Origin: Bacteroidetes bacterium endosymbiont of Geopemphigus sp.
Lineage (GTDB): Bacteria > Bacteroidota > Bacteroidia > Flavobacteriales > Blattabacteriaceae
Length of the DNA stretch: 64,000 nucleotides
Direction: 5' to 3'
Assembly: GCF_002904345.1 (NCBI RefSeq)
Contig: NZ_PEIH01000004.1
Location: 81,369-145,368, forward strand
The position numbers and the translations under genes were made by a program. Shown here piece by piece: positions 9,251 through 18,793 of the stretch; within the stretch, counting starts at the first letter, position 1; each line of letters begins with the position of its first letter. The notes under the pieces were generated by a model that was given only the letters and a program-made list of their open reading frames with translations, did no database searches and was not told where the DNA came from.

Positions 9251-10235
9251 AACATATGTTTATAAAAAGTAGCTCGTAAGAAAAATTCAAGCAATAAAAC
9301 AGCAAGAGCAAAGCAGGCAAAGTACTCTTGATAAGCATAATTCGACTGCCGAGAGAGAAGGGATTTATCAAGATAATCAATCTCTTGATAGATTTCTTGT
9401 AAGCGTTTATTATCTAGTAGCCCTGAAATATTTACCCTGTGTTTTTGGGCGATTTCTTTCAAAAGATCTTCGTCAATTTCCACCGGTTGTCTTTCATACT
9501 GAATTTCGCCGGTAGCCGATATGATACAAGCCAGAAAAAGAGCTTTGCCATTAATACCTATTCCGTATAGTATATACTTTAATGCCATAGCGAGAAGCAA
9601 GATCCATGGTTGCTTTGTGGTCTACAAAACCATCATTGTTCACCCTATCGGTCATTAAAAGAATGATCTTGCTTTTAAGTGGTGATGTTTCTAAGGTGAT
9701 TTACTACTATACCAAGAGCATCTCCTAAAGCCGTGCCTCTGTTAAGCTCGCGGGTATGCAGTAAACTCACTTCGTGAGATAGCGCTTCTATGTCAGAGGT
9801 AAGAGGAATTTTTACAAGAACTTCACCGGAAAAGGCAAATAAGACGATACGATCGCTTTTTCACTCGTTTACAAAGTACAAGGCTTCTTGTTTTAGAACA
9901 CTTAAGTGGTTAGAAAATCCTTAGCTAACATGCTTAGATACATCAGTCACGAGTATGTCTATACCATTATCGATAGCCGGGTACATCAGATGCATTTTTT
10001 GCGAGAGGGCCAGAGCGAGGAATAGTAAAGCGAACGCCAAACGAAAAATATTTAATAAAGATCTTTGCCTTAATAAAAAACCTGGACGAATATCAGAAAA
10101 AGGCCCCAAGTTCGGAAGCGACAGAGAAGGATTTGAAGAGTGATAAAAAAACATATACTTTACAAGAAAAGGTATAAGGGCAAAAGCCAATAAAAAAACA
10201 GGTGATGGAAAGTTGAGAATTTTCCTCGATGACAT
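9247..10235 (-). pseudogene. batA: batA (vWFA/MIDAS membrane protein), pseudogene
   Basis: The N-terminus ([15 protein letters not shown]...RLAFALLFLALALSQ) matches the two hydrophobic segments of BatA, followed by NGIDILVTDVSKHVS, a damaged D-x-S-x-S MIDAS motif. After frame shifts the vWA core is visible as SDRIVLFAFSGE and TSDIEALSHEV. The last 117 codons (9600-9247) are open and clearly BatA: RQPVEIDEDLLKEIAQKHRV, LQEIYQEIDYLDKS and a terminal helix. There are at least three lesions. The gene immediately abuts the moxR remnant, so DUF58, normally between them, has been deleted. Confidence 0.8.
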
Positions 10236-10760
10236 TCTTTACAATTTGCGCCTCAGCTTCTATATCAGGATAATCCACCAGACACTTCATCATAAAACGA
10301 TCTACTTGAACCTCCGGTAAAAGATAGGTTCCTTCAATGGGAAAGTCTCATCACCAATAATAGTCACTTGTTTTTCCTGAATAGCCTCTAAAAGGGCCGA
10401 CTGCACCTTAGCCGGTGCACGGTAATTTCATCGGCCAAAAACGGAGTTGGCGAAAATAGGTCTCTTTTTAATAACAAAATCATTGCTTTTAAGATGATAA
10501 ATCAAAACTCCCACCACATCAACAGGCAAAAGGTCCGGGGGAATGAACTGTATCCTGGAAAACTTCCTTAAAGGTCTTATTATAGATTCTTACCCTATGA
10601 TCAAACGGCGCATCTCGGTGAGAAATTTCTCTATAACGGGAATCTCATGTTGAATTTTCTTATTAAGGCCTTCTACGGTTTTAGGCAAAAAAAGATTTTA
10701 TAAGAGATTAATTTCCGAATTTTTCTTTTGAAAAGAGCAGATACTGTAATAAAAGCACAT
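10225..10760 (-). pseudogene. moxR AAA+ ATPase, truncated pseudogene
   Basis: Fragments in several frames spell a MoxR-type chaperone ATPase: VEGLNKKIQHEI near the start, then GPIFAN, the Walker B/sensor region [20 protein letters not shown], and GDETFPL. These are followed by [20 protein letters not shown] and [14 protein letters not shown]. The C-terminal third is missing; the frame runs straight into batA. MoxR proteins act with vWFA partners, and moxR heads the Bat operon in Bacteroidota. It lies just downstream of atpG on the same strand. Confidence 0.75.
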
Positions 10761-10808
10761 AAACCGGCATTTAGCTAGATGATCTTAAGGTTTATTGTTT
10801 TTCCTTTT

Positions 10809-11669
10809 CTAGGAATTTAAGGCTTCAGCTCCTCCTACGATTTCAAGAATTTCCTTGGTAATGGCCGTTTGACGAGCCTTATTATAGATGAGCAGCAATT
10901 CGCTTTTAAGATCGGAGGCGTTATCCGTAGCTTTATGCATAGCGCTCATACGCGCGCCCTGCTCAGCGGCATAAGATTCAAGAATAGCGTTAAAAAGATG
11001 AATCTTTATCGCTTTAGGTATCAGTTCATTAAGAAGATCAGTTTTCGAAGGCTCAAGTAAATAATCCATCTGCAAACTATCCGGTGATTTTTCAGGGATT
11101 TCAATGGGTAGAATTTGCTCTGAGATCACCTCTTGAACTGCCGCGTTTTTAAATCTATTATACACCAGATGAATCGAATGAAAATACTTTTGAAGAAACT
11201 GATCGATTAACACATTGCAAAACAAAGCGATTTTAGTATAAGAAATAGAATCAAAAAGCGTACTATGATCTTGATAAATTTGAAAATGAGCGCTCAGTAA
11301 GTCCCTGGCTTTTTTACCTATAGTGAGCAAATAAGGAACTGGTTGATCTAAAGGAATCATCTGATGAATAACCATCCGAGCAATCGAAGCGTTAAACCCC
11401 CCGCAAAGCCCTCTGTTAGAGCTAATGGCAATGATCAATTTGGGTTGACTCCGACTTTCTTGAAGATAACCTGAAAGATCACCTGAATCCACTTCAGAAG
11501 AAAATGTAGTTAGTAAGTCTTCTATTTTCTGAGCATAGGGATGAATATTTGATAAAGCATCTTTGGCCTTTTTGAGTTTGGCCGCAGAAACCATCTTCAT
11601 GGCTCGGGTGATCTGCATGATAGAAGCTACTGACTGAATCCTCCCGCGTATTTCTTTTAAGTTGGGCAC
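10809..11669 (-). CDS. atpG: ATP synthase F1 subunit gamma
   Basis: Central rotor shaft of F1. The family N-terminal signature is clear (LKEIRGRIQSVASIMQITRA) and the C-terminal helix reads ARMSAMHKATDNASDL...ILEIVGGAEAL, the ATP synthase gamma signature. Length 286 is normal. It is last in the atp operon, 5 nt after atpA. No beta (atpD) or epsilon (atpC) gene follows; the next sequence on this strand is the moxR remnant. Regulation is presumably from the promoter before atpB. Confidence 0.95.
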   Translation of the reverse strand: MPNLKEIRGRIQSVASIMQITRAMKMVSAAKLKKAKDALSNIHPYAQKIEDLLTTFSSEVDSGDLSGYLQESRSQPKLIIAISSNRGLCGGFNASIARMVIHQMIPLDQPVPYLLTIGKKARDLLSAHFQIYQDHSTLFDSISYTKIALFCNVLIDQFLQKYFHSIHLVYNRFKNAAVQEVISEQILPIEIPEKSPDSLQMDYLLEPSKTDLLNELIPKAIKIHLFNAILESYAAEQGARMSAMHKATDNASDLKSELLLIYNKARQTAITKEILEIVGGAEALNS

Positions 11670-11674
11670 AAGAG

Positions 11675-13261
11675 CTATTTCTGAGCGATATATTTGGCGC
11701 TGAGTTCGGAAACTGCACTTTCAAGAACCTTTGTCAGGTCTTCATCGAAACGCCCTTGTTTAAAAGCATGCATCACCTCGGGATACTTATGATCTAAATA
11801 ATATAGATACTCCTCTTCAAATTCCCTGATCTTTTCAACAGGTATATTTTCTAAAAGATTTTTAACTCCAGCGTAAATAATGGCGATTTGATCTTCTACT
11901 TTGTAAGGATTATTCACACGCTGTTTGAGAATTTCTACATTTCGTCGGCCTTTATTAATAATAGCTAAAGTAGCTGTATCTAAGTCGGAACCAAATTTTG
12001 AGAAGGCCTCCAATTCGCGGAACTGAGCCTGATCGAGCTTAAGAGTCCCCGCTACTTTTTTCATCGATTTAATCTGAGCTGCGCCCCCTACACGGGATAC
12101 AGAAATACCTTCGTTGATCGCCGGTCGAACACCGGAATTAAAGAGATCCGTTTCTAAAAAAATTTGCCCATCGGTAATTGAAATGACGTTGGTAGGGATA
12201 TAAGCCGACACATCCCCTGCCTGAGTTTCTATAATAGGCAAAGCAGTAAGCGAGCCGCCTCCTTTTACTTTGTCTTTCAGTGACCCAGGCAAGTCATTCA
12301 TAGCGCGCGCCACCTGATCGTCTTGTATGATTTTAGCAGCGCGCTCAAGCAAACGCGAATGCAAATAAAAAACATCTCCCGGATAAGCCTCGCGACCCGG
12401 TGGACGCCTTAAAAGCAGTGAAGTTTCGCGATAAGCTACCGCTTGTTTTGAAAGATCATCGTAAATGATCAGAGCCGGACGGCCTGTATCGCGAAAATAC
12501 TCTCCTATAGTGGTCCCGGCAAAGGGTGCGAACACTTGCATAGGGGAAGGATCTGAAGCGTTAGCCGCCACGACCACCGTGTAAGCAAGCGCGCCATGGG
12601 CTTCCAGAGTATTAACTATGCCTGCCACAGTAGATCCCTTTTGGCTGATGGCTACATAAATACAAAAAATAGGCTCACCCCGATCATAAAATTCTTTTTG
12701 ATTGAGAATAGTATCTACAGCTATAGTAGTCTTACCTGTCTGGCGATCTCCGATAATCAATTCGCGCTGACCGCGCCCAATAGGGATCATGACGTCAATG
12801 GCCTTTATTCCGGTTTGTAAAGGCTCCTGTACCGGCTGGCGATAGATAACACCCGGGGCTTTGCGCTCTAAAGGCAGCTCAAATAAAGGGCCTTCTATCG
12901 GACCTTTTCCATCGATGGGATGACCTAAAGTATCTACCACGCGCCCTAACATACCTTCTCCTACCTTTAGAGAAGCGATACGCCTGGTGCGCTTCACACG
13001 ATCTCCTTCACGAATAGCATCGGAAGAGCCTAAAAGCACTACTCCTACGTGATCCTCCTGAAGATTAAGTACTATACCCTCAAGACCGGTATGAAATTCT
13101 ACCAGCTCGCCATAGCCCACAGCATCTAGCCCATAAACACGCGCTACTCCGTCTCCTATCTGGAGGACTATTCCAAATTCTGATAATTGGCCTTCGGATT
13201 GAAAACCAGATAATTCTTCTTTAAGTAGAGCTGAAATTTCAGCTGCTTTTATATCTGCCAT
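11675..13261 (-). CDS. atpA: ATP synthase F1 subunit alpha
   Basis: Forms the non-catalytic nucleotide sites of the F1 hexamer. The Walker A motif GDRQTGKT is at residues 171-178. The Walker B region [13 protein letters not shown] and the subunit alpha/beta signature [10 protein letters not shown] are present. Length 528 and the ATG at 13261 are both typical. It lies between atpH (9-nt gap) and atpG (5-nt gap). No damage is visible, in contrast with the flanking accessory genes, so oxidative or proton-motive-force-linked ATP turnover is under strong selection. Confidence 0.97.
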   Translation of the reverse strand: MADIKAAEISALLKEELSGFQSEGQLSEFGIVLQIGDGVARVYGLDAVGYGELVEFHTGLEGIVLNLQEDHVGVVLLGSSDAIREGDRVKRTRRIASLKVGEGMLGRVVDTLGHPIDGKGPIEGPLFELPLERKAPGVIYRQPVQEPLQTGIKAIDVMIPIGRGQRELIIGDRQTGKTTIAVDTILNQKEFYDRGEPIFCIYVAISQKGSTVAGIVNTLEAHGALAYTVVVAANASDPSPMQVFAPFAGTTIGEYFRDTGRPALIIYDDLSKQAVAYRETSLLLRRPPGREAYPGDVFYLHSRLLERAAKIIQDDQVARAMNDLPGSLKDKVKGGGSLTALPIIETQAGDVSAYIPTNVISITDGQIFLETDLFNSGVRPAINEGISVSRVGGAAQIKSMKKVAGTLKLDQAQFRELEAFSKFGSDLDTATLAIINKGRRNVEILKQRVNNPYKVEDQIAIIYAGVKNLLENIPVEKIREFEEEYLYYLDHKYPEVMHAFKQGRFDEDLTKVLESAVSELSAKYIAQK

Positions 13262-13270
13262 AAAATTTTC

Positions 13271-13834
13271 CTAAAGTTTAGTATTTTTTACATAGTTACG
13301 ATCTATAAGGCTTTGACGAAGTCTGTGAATTTTTCCGCTAAGACTCATATTCCATTCTTTATCTCTTATACGAAGTATAAAACCACCCATAAGAGTTGGA
13401 TCCACTTTTTTTAAGAAAAGGTATCTTTTTGTACCTTTGTTTTCACGCAACTTAGCAAGAATTTGACTTTCAAGTTCACCGCTTAAGAGGGTCGCTGTGA
13501 TAAGAATTGCATTTTCCCATCGCTTTTTATCCTTGTATATCTCTAAAAATATAGCTGCGATAATCTTCAATAAAGAAGTTCTTTTATGCAGGCTTATTAG
13601 TTCTAAAAACTTAAGGGTTGTCTCAGAGAAAAAGCGAAACAAACGACGCAGAATTATCCTTTTTTTTTGAGGATTTAGTAAAGGTGTTTTAAGGAATAAA
13701 TAGAACTCACGACTTTGATCGATCAAATTCAAAATCTGTTGCATCTCGTCATAAACCTTATCCAATTCACCGGAATAAAGGGAATAATCAAGAAGCCCCT
13801 TTGCATAACGCTTCGCTGTTTTAAAATTCTGCAT
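13271..13834 (-). CDS. atpH: ATP synthase F1 subunit delta
   Basis: Peripheral-stalk subunit linking alpha to b. The sequence opens FKTAKRYAKGLLDYSLYSGE, matching the OSCP/delta family start. The conserved C-terminal region DPTLMGGFILRIRDKEWNMS is intact. Length 187 is normal. The gene is 3 nt from atpF and 9 nt from atpA, in the standard F0-to-F1 order. Divergent in sequence as usual for delta, but the two family landmarks and the position make the call safe. Confidence 0.9.
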   Translation of the reverse strand: MQNFKTAKRYAKGLLDYSLYSGELDKVYDEMQQILNLIDQSREFYLFLKTPLLNPQKKRIILRRLFRFFSETTLKFLELISLHKRTSLLKIIAAIFLEIYKDKKRWENAILITATLLSGELESQILAKLRENKGTKRYLFLKKVDPTLMGGFILRIRDKEWNMSLSGKIHRLRQSLIDRNYVKNTKL

Positions 13835-13837
13835 TTG

Positions 13838-14335
13838 TCAGGGAAAATCTTTGAGATCAGCTAGCAGATTTGAAACGAGTTTTTCTTGTTCTTTATCGTT
13901 CTTAAGTTCTTTTTGAAGAAGCTTTTCAGCAATACTTATCGAAAGATCCGCTACTTGATTTTTAATGTCAGCTAAGGCTGCTTTCTTTTGATTTTCGATG
14001 AGGATTTTTGTCTGAAGAAGTATCTCATGACGCTCATTTTGCGCGTTTTCCTTTGCCTGATGTATAATCTGATCGCTTAAGGTGCGCGTTTCTTTCAGTA
14101 AAAGATCGCGCTGAGCACGGCTTTGTTTGAGCCAGATTTCCTTTTCAAGTTCTAGGGAGTTCATTTCTTGCTGAGCTTTTTGAGCCACCCGCAAAGAAGC
14201 TTGTAAATACTCTTCACGATCCTCGATAAGCCTCAATATAGGCTTCCAGGCAAATTTTGCAAGCAAAAAAAATAGAAGAATAAAAAGAATCGCCTGCCAA
14301 AAAATCAAACCTATGGAAGGCGTTACTAAATCCAT
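13838..14335 (-). CDS. atpF: ATP synthase F0 subunit b
   Basis: Peripheral stalk of the synthase. One N-terminal membrane helix (IGLIFWQAILFILLFFLLA) leads into the motif KFAWKPILRLIEDREEYLQ and a long charged coiled coil to the C-terminus, the standard b-subunit architecture. Length 165 is normal. A 53-nt gap separates it from atpE, the widest inside this operon, and it is followed within 3 nt by atpH. Confidence 0.93.
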   Translation of the reverse strand: MDLVTPSIGLIFWQAILFILLFFLLAKFAWKPILRLIEDREEYLQASLRVAQKAQQEMNSLELEKEIWLKQSRAQRDLLLKETRTLSDQIIHQAKENAQNERHEILLQTKILIENQKKAALADIKNQVADLSISIAEKLLQKELKNDKEQEKLVSNLLADLKDFP

Positions 14336-14388
14336 ATGCTCATCGATTGAATAAAATTCATTCAGCTTTTAAGTTTCGTCAAAAAATC

Positions 14389-14631
<243 letters not shown>

Positions 14632-15702
14632 TTAATGTGTTTCATACTGTTCATGATCTTCCAGGGCTATCCCGATAAAAAGAGCGGATAAAGCTGTAAA
14701 TATAAAGGCCTGCAGAAAGGCCACGAGCACCTCAAGCAATGAAATAAATAAAGCAAAAGGCATAGCAAATCCCGCGGCAAGCATATTTTTAAAAATAAAA
14801 ATCAGACAAATAAAACTTAATATGATAATATGTCCGGCGGTCATATTGGCAAATAGCCGAATGCAAAGCGTTAAGGGTTTTATGAAAACTCCTGCAAATT
14901 CTATAGGAGCTAGCAAAAAACGCACAGGCATGGGAACACCAGGCATCCAGAAAATATGCTTCCAGTAAGCTTTTTTCGCCCTCATATTAACGATGATAAA
15001 AGTCATCATTGCCAAAACTAAGGTAGTGCTGATATTACCGGTCACATTTGGGGCAGCCGGCAACAACCCAAGAATATTGTTAACGAGTATAAAAAAAAAG
15101 ATCGTAAGCAAAAAAGGTAAGTAAGGTCGATATTTTTTAGCGCCGATATTGGGAATGGCCAACTCATCTCTGACGAATAGCACCACGGACTCTAACAATC
15201 TGGCAGGGAAAGAGCCAGGTAAGTGTCCTTTATAGGAAGCGGACATACTTAAGAAAACACCACAAAGAATTAATACGGATAAAAAAGTAGCTACAACATT
15301 TTTGGTAATCGATAAATCTAAAGGTCGCTCGTTGGCGATATGAGCCGAGGTGTCCTGAAGCAGGAGTCCGGAAGCGTTGGTTTTATAGATCTTCTCATGG
15401 ACTATACGGTAATATTTCCCAGCATCTTTAACAACTTTCTTACCGTGCTCAAAACGAGAAGCCGAGAATATATGCCAGCCCTCATCCCAGAGAATCACCG
15501 GCAAGGGAAGGCTTAGGTTTTTTTCTGCGCTTCCCCACAAATGCCATTCGTGAGCATCACGTATATGCTCAAGGATTACCTCAGCCGGATTCAAAATCTT
15601 TCCTTGATGAGGAGGCGTCTCAGGGAGCTGAGAATAACCAGAAAAACTCAGTAATACAAAGAAGAAAGAAAAAATAATGACCTTGCTTTTCAAAGCATAC
15701 AC
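14632..15702 (-). CDS. atpB: ATP synthase F0 subunit a
   Basis: Membrane stator and proton channel. A signal peptide (residues 1-24) and a roughly 110-residue periplasmic arm precede the channel domain, as in other Bacteroidota. The essential arginine is R282 in LCIRLFANMTAGHI. The first codon is GTG at 15700-15702, because the only nearby ATG is out of frame. Length is 356. It is the first gene of the operon and has a well-placed TAnnTTTG promoter. The usual upstream atpD-atpC pair is absent, so those genes must lie elsewhere. Confidence 0.95.
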   Translation of the reverse strand: MYALKSKVIIFSFFFVLLSFSGYSQLPETPPHQGKILNPAEVILEHIRDAHEWHLWGSAEKNLSLPLPVILWDEGWHIFSASRFEHGKKVVKDAGKYYRIVHEKIYKTNASGLLLQDTSAHIANERPLDLSITKNVVATFLSVLILCGVFLSMSASYKGHLPGSFPARLLESVVLFVRDELAIPNIGAKKYRPYLPFLLTIFFFILVNNILGLLPAAPNVTGNISTTLVLAMMTFIIVNMRAKKAYWKHIFWMPGVPMPVRFLLAPIEFAGVFIKPLTLCIRLFANMTAGHIIILSFICLIFIFKNMLAAGFAMPFALFISLLEVLVAFLQAFIFTALSALFIGIALEDHEQYETH

Positions 15703-15717
15703 TTTTTAAAAGTCGTG

Positions 15718-15749
15718 CAAATTTAAATATTTTTAGTTGCGAAACACAA
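15718..15749 (-). promoter_or_regulatory. Bacteroidota-type promoter of the atp operon
   Basis: On the minus strand TAAATTTG (15725-15718) matches the Bacteroidota -7 element TAnnTTTG. A TTG lies 21 nt upstream (15749-15747) as the -33 element. The start site would be about 8 nt before the GTG of atpB. A 9-bp inverted repeat, AAATGAAAA/TTTTCATTT with 6-nt spacer, sits just upstream at 15751-15774 between atpB and dus and could be an operator. Confidence 0.6.
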
Positions 15750-15789
15750 CAAATGAAAAAATAACTTTTCATTTATCATTTAAACTACA

Positions 15790-16785
15790 ATGGTTTTTAT
15801 AGGAGATTTAAAATTAAACGATTTTCCGCTAATTCTCGCGCCCATGGAGGATGTGAGTGACCCCCCCTTTCGTCGCTTGTGTAAAGAAGAAGGCGCTGAT
15901 TTGATGTTCACTGAATTTATCTCTATAGAAGGATTGATTCGACATGCGGAAAAAAGCGTCAAAAAGCTCGATATTTTCGAATACGAACGCCCTATAGGTA
16001 TTCAGATTTTTGGTGCTGAACGAGAAGCTATGATAGAAGCTACGGAAATCATCAACGAGCAAAAACCTGATATTATAGATATTAATTTTGGATGTCCGGT
16101 AAAAAAAGTAGTTTGTAAAGGTGCAGGGGCGGCTATTCTTAAGGATATCGACAAAATGATTTCCTTAGCTAAAGCCGTGGTAGAGCATACCTCTTTGCCG
16201 GTAACGGTTAAAACTCGTCTGGGTTGGGATGAGCAGACTATAAAAATTGAGGAAGTGGCAGAACGACTACAAGATGTTGGCATACTAGCGATTTCCATTC
16301 ACGGAAGGACCCGCGCGCAAATGTATAAGGGTAAGGCCAACTGGAGCAGAATCGCTACTGTAAAAAATCATCCTCGCATAAAAATACCGATATTCGGAAA
16401 CGGCGATGTGGACAGCCCGGAAAAAGCCTTGGAGATGAAAGATAAATATGGACTCGACGGGGTGATGATTGGCAGAGCAGCCATAGGATACCCATGGATC
16501 TTCAGAGAGATCAAACATTTTCTTCTTACAGGGGAAAAACTTTCCACTCCAAGCTTAGAAGAGCGGATAAATGCAGTTAAAAAACACCTCAGATGGACCA
16601 TAGAATGGAAAGGTGAGCGACTCGGGCTACTGGAGATGCGCCGCCATTACGGCAATTATTTTAAAAGTCTCCCTAATATAAAGCCTTTTCGTCAGCAACT
16701 CATTATCACCTCCGCTTATGTGGAGGTGATGGCAAACCTTGAGAAAATTTTAGCTACTGCAAAAGAATTTACCAAAACAGAATAA
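15790..16785 (+). CDS. dus: tRNA-dihydrouridine synthase
   Basis: FMN- and NADPH-dependent reduction of uridine in tRNA D-loops. It is a TIM barrel with the N-terminal LAPMEDVSDPPFRRLC motif and the catalytic cysteine C102 in DINFGCPVKK. FMN phosphate-binding elements GNGDVDS and DGVMIGRAAIG are present, followed by the C-terminal helical tRNA-binding domain. Length 331 matches the DusB type. It diverges from atpB, 88 bases away. No damage is seen. Confidence 0.92.
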   Translation: MVFIGDLKLNDFPLILAPMEDVSDPPFRRLCKEEGADLMFTEFISIEGLIRHAEKSVKKLDIFEYERPIGIQIFGAEREAMIEATEIINEQKPDIIDINFGCPVKKVVCKGAGAAILKDIDKMISLAKAVVEHTSLPVTVKTRLGWDEQTIKIEEVAERLQDVGILAISIHGRTRAQMYKGKANWSRIATVKNHPRIKIPIFGNGDVDSPEKALEMKDKYGLDGVMIGRAAIGYPWIFREIKHFLLTGEKLSTPSLEERINAVKKHLRWTIEWKGERLGLLEMRRHYGNYFKSLPNIKPFRQQLIITSAYVEVMANLEKILATAKEFTKTE

Positions 16786-17852
16786 CTAATACCATTAAAA
16801 TTTATTTATTTTATAAAATAAAATGCTAATCATGCGTATTTGTCAGAATAAATAACCTCCATAGATTTCATAAGCTCTCAGCAAGATTAATCTCCTCCTA
16901 AATCTATCTTAGATTCTTAAAGAGAACAAAGCTCAAATATCAAGATACGAACTCACATTATTATCAACTTCGTTATTGGGATGTAAAAATGCGACGTGCT
17001 AGAAAATATCCCCGGCTCATCAAAAGAACTTGATCAATACCACTCTTAAAAAGCTTTGAGTTTATCTTTTTGAACGCATGAATTAGGATGATGTAACAGT
17101 AAATCTGATAAATCGTGGAACAATAAAGACAGTAAATGAGTTCTTTATTAGATCTTAATGAGAGATACAAGTCTATATCTGTAAAATAGTGAATACAAGA
17201 ATAAAGAAAGTGGCCGCTCTTGGTAAAGGGAAATAAAAACAAGTTGCTTTCAAGTAACATTATAAGGGACTAGAAAACCACTTCAGATAAAATCTAAGGC
17301 TTTTGAAAGCTATAAGAACACTAAGCTAGAGTTCACCGATATCCATTATCCATCTCTCTTTTCACAAGGAATTTACAGAGTATTTAAGTAAGAAAATATC
17401 CGATAAAGACCGGACGATCGACATAAAATATGAGCTACTTAAGGCAGGGAGAAGAGGTTTTAAAGGATAAGCCCTTAGGAACAAAGATAAACCCTATATA
17501 TATAGAGAAACAGCACACCGAAAAGCTCAGTAAAAAACAAAGTGTCATTAAACCTATAGATATAACTTCTTCGAGAGCATTACGGTACAGTTGTAAGGAG
17601 ATGTAAATCCAACTAAAGAGAATAAAATATCATCTTGTTAGTTAAAACATGGAGCAGCATTCCCAAATGAAAACCTTCATTTAACTCTTTGTGATGTTAA
17701 AAAGGTGTAAATATCTTATAAATTATATTTATATTAATTTTTTATTAAATAAATAGATATATAATTTTAATATATCAATTGCTATGCGATTTTAACATGC
17801 CTCTTAATTCATTTGTCTGAATTTTAATACTGATATAAAAAACTAAACTGAT
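16786..17852. other. Decayed region, possible membrane-protein relic on minus strand
   Basis: About 1.07 kb without an intact gene. On the minus strand from roughly 17700 to 16970 there are hydrophobic fragments in shifting frames (for example LMTLCFLLSFSVCCFSIYIG; ATFFILVFTILQI), which suggests an eroded multi-helix membrane protein. I could not assign a family. The 95-codon open frame at 16973-17260 has no recognisable motif. Confidence 0.35.
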
Positions 17853-18174
17853 ATGAAAAAACTAATAAGAAGAATACGAACAATATTTTGCATTATAATA
17901 AGCATAAACAGAAAAGACAAGGATAGACAAATCCAATTCCATAAGACTGTAAAATGATAAAATAGGTACTATGAAATCTCTTATTGATAAGGGATCTGAT
18001 ATAAATGCTCATAATAATCAAGGAAAATCCCAACTTCATTTAGCTGCTCAAATAGAAGCTGCACTAGCTCTTATTGCTAAGGGGGCCGACTCTACTATTC
18101 GGGATAATTCTGAAAAAACTGCCTCTGAAAAAGGCCTCTTCACATGGTCAAACAAAAATTTCCGCGTCAATTAA
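17853..18174 (+). pseudogene. Ankyrin-repeat protein with a frameshift
   Basis: ATG 17853 begins a basic, hydrophobic N-terminus (MKKLIRRIRTIFCIIISI), possibly a membrane anchor. The frame reads QFHKTVK and then hits a stop near 17954. One frame over, the text continues NDKIGTMKSLIDKGSDINAH, then NNQGKSQLHLAAQ and ALALIAKGADSTIRDNSEKT. These are two ankyrin units with the canonical LI-x-KGA/SD-x-N and G-x-S/T-x-LHLAA positions. A single-base shift at 17945-17955 separates the parts. Ankyrin proteins of intracellular symbionts often contact host proteins. It could be expressed only as the C-terminal part from ATG 17971. Confidence 0.7.
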
Positions 18175-18574
18175 AATATGACTTTATTAAAAATCGCCAA
18201 CCTCAAAAAGAGGATAAAAATTGCGGGTATAATGTAGCAGCTAACTTAAGATCTAATCAACACAACAAATCTTTCAAAATCTTAATCCATAGTAGAAAAG
18301 TTTACTACGCCTTCGGCAAGAAGGGATAGAAAAAAAGGATTTAATATTTAATAATATATACCATCATTACTCTAGTAAGTAATATAACGATATAATCATT
18401 TTTTATGCTCTTTCCTTTGTATATGATTAAATTAAAGTGTTCTAATGAAGAAGTCGAACCTATATACTTCTATTCTGTCAGGGTAGGGCGCTAAACCAGG
18501 TGAGATAAGTGTATCTGAAGAGACTTAAAATTGCAATGAGAAGCACAGATTATAACACATACATACAATATAAT
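18175..18574. other. Non-coding or decayed stretch
   Basis: About 400 bases between the ankyrin gene and the riboswitch. A 61-codon open frame at 18144-18329 overlaps the ankyrin end but has no family signature. Otherwise I see only short AT-rich sequence. Any promoter of the riboswitch transcript would lie in the last part. Confidence 0.4.
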
Positions 18575-18690
18575 TTATCAAGAAAGGTAAAGGGATTTGA
18601 CCCTGTTAAACGTTAGCAACCCTTTTTTTTAAAAGCAGATGCTTCTTCCGACCGAAAAAGTCTTTAACGGAAAAAAAGTAGAAAATAGTA
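18575..18690 (+). promoter_or_regulatory. SAM-I (S-box)-like riboswitch, probably degenerate
   Basis: The segment at 18575-18622 follows the S-box core: TTTATCAAGAAAGGTAAAGG, then GATTTGACCCTGTTAAACGTTAGCAACC. This compares with the consensus CTTATC-aGAG-GG-GAGGGA-TGGCCC--TGAA-CC-GCAACC. A second part, AGATGCTTCTTCCGACCG (18637-18654), resembles the GGTGCTAATTCC segment between P3 and P4. It stands about 100 nt before a cystathionine gamma-synthase/lyase pseudogene, a classic SAM-I target. Several helix positions look mutated and the closing P1 strand is weak, so it may no longer switch. Confidence 0.7.
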
Positions 18691-18793
18691 ATCTTACCTG
18701 TATTTATTTTTAATTTATCATCTTTCAATGGACGTTCTTTCCGTCTTTCATGATATATTAATTACTTCTCTAACATCAATACAATTATTAGCT

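Noticed and set aside
9955-10143. Plus-strand open frame over the Bat region
   Set aside because: It is antisense to the N-terminal hydrophobic segments of batA, which are recognisable on the minus strand.
18144-18329. 61-codon open frame after the ankyrin gene
   Set aside because: Lysine-rich, overlaps the ankyrin end in another frame, and has no ankyrin positions; probably chance.
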